Shown: piece by piece, positions 24,377-31,093 of the stretch
Numbering within the stretch: position 1 is the first letter of the stretch
How the letters are laid out: each line of letters starts with the position of its first letter
Assembly (NCBI GenBank): GCA_958429225.1
Contig: CAUAJB010000017.1
Location: 1-32,224, forward strand
Source of the DNA: an uncultured Collinsella sp.
GTDB taxonomy: Bacteria > Actinomycetota > Coriobacteriia > Coriobacteriales > Coriobacteriaceae
Length of the DNA stretch: 32,224 nt
Direction: 5' to 3'
Notes under the pieces: generated by a model
The model's input: only the letters and a program-made list of their open reading frames with translations
Database searches by the model: none
Told to the model about the DNA's origin: nothing
Program-made: the position numbers and the translations under genes

Positions 24377-24396
24377 ACAAAAGCGATAAGGCTATG

Positions 24397-25686
24397 CTAG
24401 CAGATGCAGCCGTCGGCGAGCGTCTGCTTACCGCCGACAAACACATCGGTGGCACGACCGGTGAGCGTGCGGCCGGCGAAACCGGAGTTCTCGGCGCGCG
24501 ACTCGTAACCGTCCTCGCCGACCGTCCAGGTGGCGGACGCGTCGAACACGGTCAGGTCGGCAACGGAGCCCGCCTTGACCTGAACCTGGTCGAGGCCCAG
24601 GATCTCACGCGGCTTGATAGCCATGAGCTCAACCATGCGGCCCATGCTCATCTTACCCGTGTTGACCAGCTCGGTGAGCACGAGCGACAGCGAGGTCTCG
24701 AGACCGATCATGCCAAAGGGCGCAAGCTCGAACTCGCGGGCCTTCTCCCACGGGGTGTGGGGAGCGTGATCGGTGACGATAACGTCGACGGTGCCGTCGA
24801 TGACGCCCTGACGGATGGCCTCGGCATCCTCCTCGGTACGCAGCGGCGGGTTGACCTTGAGCGAGGTGTTGTAGGTCTCGTCCAGATCGTTCTCGGTCAG
24901 GAACATGTGGTGCGGGGTGGCCTCGCAGGTAACCTGAACGCCAGCGGCCTTGCCGGCACGCACGATCTCCAGGCCATGGGCGGTGGAGATGTGCTGGATG
25001 TGCAGCTTGGCGCCGGTCAGCTTGGCGATCTCGATGTCGCGGGCGATCTGGAGCTCCTCGCCGGCAGCCGGCCAGCCCTCGAGGGCCAGACGGGTCGAGA
25101 CCTTGCCCTCGTTGATCTGGCCGTGGCCGACCAAGTCCTCGTCCTGGCAGTGGCTCATAAAGACCTTGCCGAACATCTTGCCGTAGTCCATGCAACGACG
25201 GAGCATGCCCGCGCCCTGCACGCCGCGACCGTCGTCGGTGAAGGCGACGGCGCCGTGGGCGACCATATCGCCCATCTCGGACATGGCCTCGCCCTTAAGA
25301 CCGCGGGTCATGGCGCCCGACGGATAGACGCGGCAGTGACCGACCTCGGCAGCACGGGACTTTACGAACTCCACGACGGTACCGTTATCGGTGACGGGAT
25401 CGGTGTTGGGCATGGAGCACACGCCGGTAAAGCCGCCCTTGGCAGCTGCGCGGGTACCGCTCTCGATGTCCTCTTTGACCTCGTAGCCGGGCTCGCGAAG
25501 GTGAACGTGCATATCCACCAGGCCGGGGACGAGGTACTTGCCGGAAAGGTCGCGGACCTCGGCTCCCTCGACGGCGAGATTCTCGCCGACCTCGGCGATC
25601 TTGTCGCCGTCAATCAGGACGTCAACGACACCGTCAAGCTCGACGGACGGGTCGACGACGTGGGCATTCTTAAGAAGCAAGGCCAT
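24397..25686 (-). CDS. pyrC: Dihydroorotase
   Basis: PyrC cyclises carbamoyl aspartate to dihydroorotate. The 429-residue protein is the long class I type. Metal ligands His60 and His62 lie in DMHVHLREPG, and TDHAPHTPWEK supplies the later Asp/His motif. The final residues follow amidohydrolase beta-sandwich pattern (GSVADLTVFD). The ATG at 25686 is preceded by GGAGG at 9 nt and overlaps the end of pyrB by 17 nt. The much longer open frame upstream is an alternative reading of pyrB and is not used. Confidence 0.95.
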   Translation of the reverse strand: MALLLKNAHVVDPSVELDGVVDVLIDGDKIAEVGENLAVEGAEVRDLSGKYLVPGLVDMHVHLREPGYEVKEDIESGTRAAAKGGFTGVCSMPNTDPVTDNGTVVEFVKSRAAEVGHCRVYPSGAMTRGLKGEAMSEMGDMVAHGAVAFTDDGRGVQGAGMLRRCMDYGKMFGKVFMSHCQDEDLVGHGQINEGKVSTRLALEGWPAAGEELQIARDIEIAKLTGAKLHIQHISTAHGLEIVRAGKAAGVQVTCEATPHHMFLTENDLDETYNTSLKVNPPLRTEEDAEAIRQGVIDGTVDVIVTDHAPHTPWEKAREFELAPFGMIGLETSLSLVLTELVNTGKMSMGRMVELMAIKPREILGLDQVQVKAGSVADLTVFDASATWTVGEDGYESRAENSGFAGRTLTGRATDVFVGGKQTLADGCIC

Positions 25687-26614
25687 TATCGGCACCTCCA
25701 AGCAGCAGATACAGGATAGCCATACGCACGCAGATACCGGCGTAGACCTGCTCCAGGATGACGGAGCGTTGCGGGTGGTCGGCCATATAGGAGTCGAACT
25801 CGACGCCGCGGTTGATGGGGCCCGGGTGGCAGATGATCGCATCGGGCTTCATGAGCTTCTCGCGGTCCTTGGTCAGGCCGAAGAGCCTGTGGTACTCACG
25901 AATGGTCGGGAACGGTGCGCCCTCGAGGCGCTCCTGCTGCACGCGCAGCATGTAGACGACGTCCAGCTCGGGCAGGACGGAATCGAGATCACTCGTCACG
26001 TGGTCGCAGCCCAGGACCTCGGGTGCCGGAGGCAACAGCGTGCCGGGGGCGACGGCATAGGTCTCGCAGCCCATGATCTTAAGAGCGGGGATCAGCGAGC
26101 CGCAGACGCGGGAGTGCGCGATATCGCCGACGACGGCGACCTTCAGACCGTGGAAGTCACACTTGTGCTCCCAGATGGTGTACAGGTCGAGCAGGGCCTG
26201 CGTGGGATGGTTGTGCTTGCCGTCACCGGCGCAGATAACACTAGCGGGCGAATTCTGCGTGACGATGTAGGGAGCACCGGCGTGCTTATCGCGCACGACG
26301 ATGCAGTCGATCTTATAGGCGTTGAGGGTCTCGACGGTGTCGACGAGGCTCTCGCCCTTGACCGTGGAGGTCGAGGAGCCGCCAAAGTTGAGGCTGTCGG
26401 CCGAAAGACGCTTCTCGGCGAGCTCGAAGGAGCTGCGGGTGCGCGTCGAGGGCTCGTTGAACATGTTGACGATGGTCTTGCCCTTGAGCGTGGGGACCTT
26501 CTTGATGGCACGCTCGTTGACCTCGGAGAACGCCTTGGCGGTCTCGAGGATGAGCTTGATGTCCTCTTCGGAGTACTCGGTAATGTCGATCAGGTGCTTA
26601 TGGTTGAACGCCAC
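25670..26614 (-). CDS. pyrB: Aspartate carbamoyltransferase, catalytic subunit
   Basis: PyrB makes carbamoyl aspartate from carbamoyl phosphate and aspartate. Over 314 residues it has the carbamoyl-phosphate loop PSTRTRSSFELAEKRL, the HPTQALLDLYTI motif, and DVVYMLRVQQER in the aspartate domain. No pyrI follows, so control is expected at the level of transcription. The frame opens with GTG at 26626, but that codon overlaps the GGAGGTG ribosome binding site. GTG at 26614 (V-A-F-N-H-K-H) gives proper spacing and lies 4 nt after the pyrR stop. The choice changes the length by 4 residues. Confidence 0.94.
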   Translation of the reverse strand: MAFNHKHLIDITEYSEEDIKLILETAKAFSEVNERAIKKVPTLKGKTIVNMFNEPSTRTRSSFELAEKRLSADSLNFGGSSTSTVKGESLVDTVETLNAYKIDCIVVRDKHAGAPYIVTQNSPASVICAGDGKHNHPTQALLDLYTIWEHKCDFHGLKVAVVGDIAHSRVCGSLIPALKIMGCETYAVAPGTLLPPAPEVLGCDHVTSDLDSVLPELDVVYMLRVQQERLEGAPFPTIREYHRLFGLTKDREKLMKPDAIICHPGPINRGVEFDSYMADHPQRSVILEQVYAGICVRMAILYLLLGGADNGLAS

Positions 26615-26618
26615 GGTA

Positions 26619-27203
26619 CTACTCACCTCCCAGCGGCGCGGAGCCCACGTGGGAACCCGGCGCGACGTCGTTAATCTCGACGGCGGTGTGGCCGTCGACT
26701 TCCTTCATATATAGGTGCACGTTCTCCTCATGCGACGAGGGAACGTTCTTGCCGACAAAGTCCGGCGAGATGGGGAGCTCGCGGTGCCCGCGGTCAACGA
26801 GGACTGCCAGCTCAATGCGGCTCGGACGGCCCAGGTCCATGACGGCGTCGAGAGCGGCGCGGATGGTACGACCCGTATAGAGGATGTCGTCCACCAGCAC
26901 GACGCGCTTGCCGTCGACGCTGAAGGGAATGTTGGTAGCGTGGATCGCGGGAGCGAAATTGGTCGCATAGTCATCGCGGTAGAAGCTGATGTCGAGGCTG
27001 CCGAGCGGAACGTCGACGCCCTCGATCTCCTTGATCTCCTCGGCGAGCTTCTTTGCCAGAAGGTCGCCGCGCGTGACGATGCCGACCAGAGCGAGGTCTT
27101 CACAGCCCTCGTTGCGCTCGAGAATCTCGTGCGCGATGCGGGTCATCGCTCGATTGACGGCGGTCTCGTCCATGATGACCGCCTTGGGGGAAGTCGTGCC
27201 CAT
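26619..27203 (-). CDS. pyrR: Bifunctional PyrR: pyr attenuation regulator / uracil phosphoribosyltransferase
   Basis: PyrR binds leader RNA when UMP is plentiful and favours termination; it also has weak uracil phosphoribosyltransferase activity. The 194-residue protein carries the PRPP-binding signature VVLVDDILYTGRTIRAALDA and the family features DISFYRDD and LVDRGHRELPISPDFVGK. The ATG at 27203 has AAGGAG 5 nt upstream. It is the first gene of pyrRBCKDF, directly behind a leader with terminator and competing structures, so autoregulation is expected. Confidence 0.95.
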   Translation of the reverse strand: MGTTSPKAVIMDETAVNRAMTRIAHEILERNEGCEDLALVGIVTRGDLLAKKLAEEIKEIEGVDVPLGSLDISFYRDDYATNFAPAIHATNIPFSVDGKRVVLVDDILYTGRTIRAALDAVMDLGRPSRIELAVLVDRGHRELPISPDFVGKNVPSSHEENVHLYMKEVDGHTAVEINDVAPGSHVGSAPLGGE

Positions 27204-27242
27204 CGATCTCCTTCCTCACATGTCTTGACTGCTGACACAGTC

Positions 27243-27350
27243 AAAAAAATAGATGCCCGACCGCTTAAAGCGGACCAGACACCCACAGGAAGGGCTGCTC
27301 TTTGGCAGCTATGTAATTCCATGTGGGTATCTCGTACCCCTTTAATGGTC
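27243..27350 (-). promoter_or_regulatory. pyr operon leader: PyrR-type attenuator
   Basis: On the minus strand three structures can form. (1) A terminator, 27281 to 27254 (11 bp, one bulge, several G-U), followed by seven T's. (2) A hairpin of GATACCCACA (27331-27322) with TGTGGGTGTC (27287-27278), topped by GCTGC/GCAGC around a CAAAGA hexaloop close to the CNGNGA loop bound by PyrR; it shares its 3' arm with the terminator's 5' arm. (3) An antiterminator in which GACCATTAAAG (27350-27340) at the RNA 5' end pairs with CTTTAAGCGGTC (27270-27259), the terminator loop and 3' arm. A short GGGTA/TACCC hairpin may compete with (2). Folding energies were not computed. Confidence 0.75.
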
Positions 27351-27357
27351 AAGGGAT

Positions 27358-27363
27358 AGTGTA
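27358..27363 (-). promoter_or_regulatory. Candidate -10 of the pyr operon promoter
   Basis: TACACT on the minus strand would place the transcription start near 27351, so the leader RNA begins just before the antiterminator arm. No clear -35 is seen. The remaining bases between here and the rpmB promoters (about 27364-27456) are A/T-rich and show no other signal. Confidence 0.45.
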
Positions 27364-27456
27364 GCCAACCTCGAGCTTAATTGCGAGCATTAATACAGAG
27401 CAATCCGTAAACGGAGCCCAATGCTCAATAAACCTATATATATTTGTGGGACGAGC

Positions 27457-27485
27457 TTGAAAACGCACGCACGAGCTGGCATAAT
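27457..27485 (+). promoter_or_regulatory. Upstream promoter toward rpmB
   Basis: TTGAAA (27457-27462), a spacer of exactly 17 nt, then CATAAT (27480-27485). Transcription would start near 27492, leaving a leader of about 160 nt before rpmB. No ORF with a credible ribosome binding site was seen in the leader. Confidence 0.55.
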
Positions 27486-27590
27486 CCCCTCTGCTGCACG
27501 CAAATCGGATCTACGTCCAGGGCCGTGGCGTGAGCACTATCGCCAAAAGAGGAATATCTCTGTGTAGATTACGCACAGGGAGCTGCTTCT

Positions 27591-27600
27591 GTGCTATAGT
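27591..27600 (+). promoter_or_regulatory. Extended -10 promoter of rpmB
   Basis: GTGCTATAGT contains TGn-TATAGT and lies 55 nt upstream of the rpmB ATG. It is identical over ten bases to the rpsT promoter element. No good -35 is visible. Confidence 0.55.
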
Positions 27601-27654
27601 TCAGGCTTGTTTGTTAACGCGACATGTTCGTTTGTCGCCCAAGGAGGGTCAGTT

Positions 27655-27843
27655 ATGTCCAAAGTTTGCGAAGTTTGCGGTAAGCACCCCGTTGCCGGTC
27701 GCTCCATCAGCCACTCTCACCGCGTCACCAACCGTAAGTTCCGCCCCAACATCCAGCGCGTCTACGTCGTCGTCGATGGTCACCGTCGCAAGATGAACGT
27801 TTGCTCCACCTGCCTCAAGTCCGGCAAGGTTGCGCGCTCCTAA
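27655..27843 (+). CDS. rpmB: 50S ribosomal protein L28 (bL28), zinc-binding form
   Basis: bL28 is a small component of the large subunit. The 62-residue protein has paired cysteines Cys5/Cys8 and Cys50/Cys53, so it is the C+ form that can hold zinc. The middle has the family pattern SISHSHRVTNRKFRPN. The ATG at 27655 follows AAGGAGGG at ideal spacing; a start 16 codons earlier adds unrelated residues. It runs divergently from pyrR and ends before a strong terminator, so it is monocistronic. Confidence 0.95.
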   Translation: MSKVCEVCGKHPVAGRSISHSHRVTNRKFRPNIQRVYVVVDGHRRKMNVCSTCLKSGKVARS

Positions 27844-27911
27844 ATAAGGTCTTACCAACAAGTACCTCGGACTCTCCGGGTCAAAGACCTCGCGTTCATA
27901 TAGAACTTACC

Positions 27912-27944
27912 AAAGGCGCTCTCCCCTACGGAGGGCGCCTTTTT
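27912..27944 (+). terminator. Intrinsic terminator of rpmB
   Basis: AAAGGCGCTCTCC pairs with GGAGGGCGCCTTT (13 bp, one T-G) around CCTAC, followed by a T run ending at 27944. It begins about 70 nt after the rpmB stop. Confidence 0.9.
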
Positions 27945-27947
27945 GCA

Positions 27948-27972
27948 CTCATTTGGGACAGACTTACATGAG
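27948..27972 (+). repeat. Left inverted repeat of the element
   Basis: This 25-nt sequence contains GGGACAGACTTACATGAG. It starts 3 nt after the rpmB terminator T run and pairs with 28182-28206. Its G-rich GGGACAGAC core is the sort of sequence seen beside RAYT genes, as recalled from general knowledge. Confidence 0.75.
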
Positions 27973-28181
27973 TGTTTGCAGATGTCAAAGGGATCGTAGC
28001 CCAGCTGGTATGCCCTGTAGCTTGACCAGCGGTACGCCTCGATTGAGCCAAGCGCACCTTTCACGAGATTGAGACGAATATAGTCGAGCAGCTGCACCGC
28101 CTGCGTGTCTGACTCAACCGCGACCCGCGAATAGCAATTGTCAAAAAGATGCCCCGTTCTTCCCGTTTTCCGATTGAAATT
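27973..28181 (-). pseudogene. RAYT / IS200-like transposase, C-terminal fragment
   Basis: About 70 codons on the minus strand read like the end of a REP-associated tyrosine transposase. They begin NFNRKTGRTGHLFDNCYS, continue with LLDYIRLNLVKGAL and finish YRWSSYRAYQLGYDP. Family members usually have HLFxGRxxS, YIHLNPVRAGL and PWSSYRAYLG in this order. The N-terminal HUH metal-binding histidines and the region bearing the catalytic Tyr are missing, so it cannot be active. The reading frame stays open through both inverted repeats (28226 down to 27852), but those extensions have no similarity. Confidence 0.75.
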
Positions 28182-28206
28182 CTCATGTAAGTCTGTCCCC
28201 AATGAG
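28182..28206 (-). repeat. Right inverted repeat of the element
   Basis: Inverted copy of 27948-27972 with a single mismatch (an extra C in the C run replaces an A). It lies directly against the first surviving transposase codons. Confidence 0.75.
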
Positions 28207-28235
28207 CGGGGCGATGCATTGGGCATAGTTTTAGT

Positions 28236-28265
28236 TGAAACGGTTCATTTGATTGAAGCGTTTTA
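28236..28265 (+). promoter_or_regulatory. Tandem operator-like repeats upstream of adhE
   Basis: TGAAACGGTTCA (28236-28247) and TGAAGCGTTTTA (28254-28265) are two related 12-mers 18 bp apart. Each is close to the symmetric TGAAAC-GTTTCA typical of LacI-family operators. The pair can also be read as an imperfect inverted repeat AAACGGTTCA / TGAAGCGTTT. The first has the TGAAnnnnTTCA spacing of a Rex core but lacks the outer bases. Confidence 0.4.
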
Positions 28266-28311
28266 GTTTGTCTTTTACGGGAATCTGACCGTTCACCGAT
28301 TTATTTCTTGC

Positions 28312-28317
28312 TATCAT
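28312..28317 (+). promoter_or_regulatory. Candidate -10 of adhE
   Basis: TATCAT lies 40 nt upstream of the adhE start. A -35 at standard spacing is not evident (TTCACC is at 14 nt, CTGACC at 21 nt). Confidence 0.35.
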
Positions 28318-28357
28318 GCAAGGCGTAGGGTAAATCTCCGATCGCAAGGAGACACAA

Positions 28358-31006
28358 ATGGTGAAAAAGTCACCGGAAAACACTACTCCCGCAATTGTGG
28401 ACAACGTAGAGGCGCTTGAGGCTAAGCTCGCTCAGATGCGAGAGGCCCAGGCGCTTTTTGCTACGTACACGCAGGAGCAGGTCGACAAGATCTTCTATGA
28501 GGCCGCCATGGCCGCCAACAAGGCTCGTATCCCGTTGGCGAAGATGGCCATCGAGGAGACCGGCCGCGGCGTTCTTGAAGACAAGGTCATCAAGAACCAC
28601 TACGCCGCAGAGTACATCTACAACGCTTACAAGAACACCAAGACCTGTGGTGTCCTGGAGCGCGACGAGGCTTACGGCATCACCAAGATCGCCGAGCCCA
28701 TCGGCATCGTGGGCGCCGTCATCCCGACGACCAACCCCACCTCCACCGCGATCTTCAAGACGCTGATCAGCCTGAAGACCCGCAATGCCATCATCATCTC
28801 CCCGCACCCGGCTGCCGCCAAGTGCACCATCGCCGCCGCCAAGCTCGTGCTTGACGCCGCCGTCAAGGCTGGTGCCCCCGAGGGCATCATCGGCTGGGTC
28901 GATGTCCCCTCCATCGAGCTGACCAACATGGTCATGCGCGACGTCGACATCATCCTCGCCACCGGTGGCCCGGGCATGGTCAAGGCCGCCTACTCCTCGG
29001 GCAAGCCCGCCCTGGGCGTTGGCGCCGGTAACACCCCGGTCGTCATCGACGACACCGCCGACGTGCTGCTCGCCGTCAACTCCATCATCCACTCCAAGAC
29101 CTTCGACAACGGCATGATCTGCGCTTCCGAGCAGTCCGTGACCGTCATCGACACCATCTATGACCAGGTTAAGGCCGAGTTCCAGAAGCGCGGCTGCTAC
29201 TTCGTCAAGCAGGGTGCCGAGATGGAGGCCCTGCGTGCCGCCATGTTCAAGAACGGTGCCCTCGATCACCGCATCCCCGGCATGGCCGCCGCCAAGATCG
29301 CCGAGCTCGCCGGCATCGAGGTTCCCGCCAAGACCAAGATCCTGATCGCCGAGGTCACCTCCACCGACCCCGCCAAGGAGGAGTTCTCCCACGAGAAGCT
29401 CTCCCCGGTCCTGGCCATGTATCACGCCAAGGACTTCCAGGAGGCCGTCGACAAGGCCGAGCACCTGGTGCTCGCCGGTGGCCCGGGCCACACCGCCTCT
29501 CTGTACGTGCACCCCGCCCAGGCCGAGAAGATCAGCCTGTTCGAGCACGTCATGAAGGCCTGCCGCATCGTCATCAACACCCCGTCCTCGCACGGCGGCA
29601 TCGGTGACCTGTACAACTTTGGCATGAAGCCGTCTCTGACCCTGGGCTGCGGCTCCTGGGGCGGCAACTCCGTCTCCGAGAACGTTGGGGTGAAGCACTT
29701 GATCAACGTTAAGACTGTGGCCGAGCGCCGTGAGAACATGCTGTGGTTCCGCGCTCCCGAGAAGGTCTACTTCAAGAAGGGTTCCACGCCCGTCGCCCTC
29801 GACGAGCTCGGTACCGTCATGGGCAAGAAGCGCGCCTTCATCGTCACCGACCAGTTCCTCTTCAAGAATGGCAACACCCGCGCCATCGAGGCCAAGCTCG
29901 ACGAGATGGGCATCGCCCACGACTGCTTCTACGACGTCGAGCCCGATCCGTCGCTGCAGTGCGCGCGTCGCGGCGCCAAGCAGATGGCTCTCTTTGAGCC
30001 GGACGTCATCATCGCCGTCGGCGGTGGCTCCGCTATGGATGCCGGCAAGATCATGTGGATGATGTACGAGCACCCCGAGTGCAAGTTTGAGGACATGGCC
30101 ATGGACTTCATGGACATCCGCAAGCGTATCTTCACCTTCCCTGAGATGGGCAAGAAGGCCTACTTCGTCGCCGTCCCGACTTCTTCGGGTACCGGCTCCG
30201 AGTGCACGCCGTTCGCCATCATCACCGACAAGGAGACCGGCATCAAGTGGCCGCTCGCCGACTACGCGCTGCTCCCCAACATGGCTATCGTCGACGCCGA
30301 CAACTGCATGACCGCCCCGCGCGGCCTGACCGCTGCCTCCGGCATCGACGTCATGACCCACGCCATCGAGTCCTACGTCTCCATCATGGCTTCCGACTAC
30401 ACCAAGGGTCTCTCAGAGCGCGCTGCCAAGCTCGTCTTCGAGAACCTGCCCTCCAGCTTCACGAACGGCGCCAAGGACCCGCATGCCCGCGAGGAGATGC
30501 ACAACGCCTCCTGCATGGCCGGTATGGCCTTCGCCAACGCCTTCCTGGGCCTCAACCACTCCATGGCCCACAAGCTCGGCGCCTTCCATCACCTGCCCCA
30601 CGGCCTCGCAAACGCCGTCATCCTGACCCGCGTTATGCGCTACAACGCCGCCGAGGCTCCCGTCAAGATGGGCACCTTCTCCCAGTATCCTTACCCCAAC
30701 GCGCTGCACAACTACGCCGAGATGGCCAAGTACTGCGGCATCGAGGGCAAGGACGACAAGGAGGTCTTCGAGAACTTCATCACGAAGCTCGAGGAGCTCA
30801 AGGACTTCATCGGCGTCAAGAAGACCATCGCCGACTACGGTGTTGACGAGCAGTACTTCCTCGACACCCTCGACGAGATGACCGAGCAGGCATTCAACGA
30901 CCAGTGCACCGGCGCTAACCCGCGCTACCCGCTCATGAGCGAGATCAAGGAGCTCTACCTGGACGCCTACTACGGCCGCGAGCCTCAGGATTACGCCGTC
31001 TGCTAG
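28358..31006 (+). CDS. adhE: Bifunctional acetaldehyde-CoA / alcohol dehydrogenase AdhE
   Basis: AdhE reduces acetyl-CoA to acetaldehyde and then ethanol, regenerating two NAD+ in fermentation; homologues form long helical filaments called spirosomes. The 882-residue protein is full length. The aldehyde dehydrogenase half has its catalytic Cys255 in GMICASEQS. A linker follows, then the iron-type alcohol dehydrogenase half with GGGSAMDAGK, GTGSECTPFAIITD and DVMTHAIESYVS. The iron-binding histidines lie in NHSMAHKLGAFHHLPHG. AAGGAG lies 6 nt before the ATG. Codon use is strongly biased to C-ending codons, suggesting high expression. It is transcribed opposite to most of the window and probably controlled by repeats upstream. 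Confidence 0.97.
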   Translation: MVKKSPENTTPAIVDNVEALEAKLAQMREAQALFATYTQEQVDKIFYEAAMAANKARIPLAKMAIEETGRGVLEDKVIKNHYAAEYIYNAYKNTKTCGVLERDEAYGITKIAEPIGIVGAVIPTTNPTSTAIFKTLISLKTRNAIIISPHPAAAKCTIAAAKLVLDAAVKAGAPEGIIGWVDVPSIELTNMVMRDVDIILATGGPGMVKAAYSSGKPALGVGAGNTPVVIDDTADVLLAVNSIIHSKTFDNGMICASEQSVTVIDTIYDQVKAEFQKRGCYFVKQGAEMEALRAAMFKNGALDHRIPGMAAAKIAELAGIEVPAKTKILIAEVTSTDPAKEEFSHEKLSPVLAMYHAKDFQEAVDKAEHLVLAGGPGHTASLYVHPAQAEKISLFEHVMKACRIVINTPSSHGGIGDLYNFGMKPSLTLGCGSWGGNSVSENVGVKHLINVKTVAERRENMLWFRAPEKVYFKKGSTPVALDELGTVMGKKRAFIVTDQFLFKNGNTRAIEAKLDEMGIAHDCFYDVEPDPSLQCARRGAKQMALFEPDVIIAVGGGSAMDAGKIMWMMYEHPECKFEDMAMDFMDIRKRIFTFPEMGKKAYFVAVPTSSGTGSECTPFAIITDKETGIKWPLADYALLPNMAIVDADNCMTAPRGLTAASGIDVMTHAIESYVSIMASDYTKGLSERAAKLVFENLPSSFTNGAKDPHAREEMHNASCMAGMAFANAFLGLNHSMAHKLGAFHHLPHGLANAVILTRVMRYNAAEAPVKMGTFSQYPYPNALHNYAEMAKYCGIEGKDDKEVFENFITKLEELKDFIGVKKTIADYGVDEQYFLDTLDEMTEQAFNDQCTGANPRYPLMSEIKELYLDAYYGREPQDYAVC

Positions 31007-31022
31007 TTCTAGCACGGTTTTA

Positions 31023-31061
31023 ACGGCGGGGGTGCACGGGTGTTTCACACACCCCCGCCGT
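31023..31061 (+). terminator. Strong hairpin between adhE and the kinase gene
   Basis: A perfect 12-bp stem (ACGGCGGGGGTG with CACCCCCGCCGT) has a 15-nt loop. It is not followed by a T run, so it may be an inefficient terminator or a 3'-end stabiliser that lets some adhE transcription continue into the next gene. Confidence 0.5.
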
Positions 31062-31093
31062 CGCTTCTATCGCATCGTTGAAAGGATGCAACC

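Larger units (their letters stand above)
27948..28206. mobile_element. 259-bp element with 25-bp inverted ends around a transposase fragment
   Basis: The left end (27948-27972) and right end (28182-28206) are inverted copies identical at 24 of 25 positions, each beginning CTCAT outward. Between them is about 209 bp of degraded RAYT-type transposase sequence. It looks like an internally deleted, non-autonomous unit resembling a REP-bounded or MITE-like element. No target-site duplication could be recognised with confidence. It sits between the rpmB terminator and the adhE promoter region. Confidence 0.7.

Noticed and set aside
28232..28250. Full Rex operator upstream of adhE
   Set aside because: Only the central TGAAnnnnTTCA is present; the outer TTG and CAA arms are missing, so I list it as operator-like without naming Rex.
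28370..30361. 663-codon open frame opposite adhE
   Set aside because: Antisense shadow from the strong C-ending codon bias of adhE; Val/Asp/Gly/Leu-rich composition with no motif.
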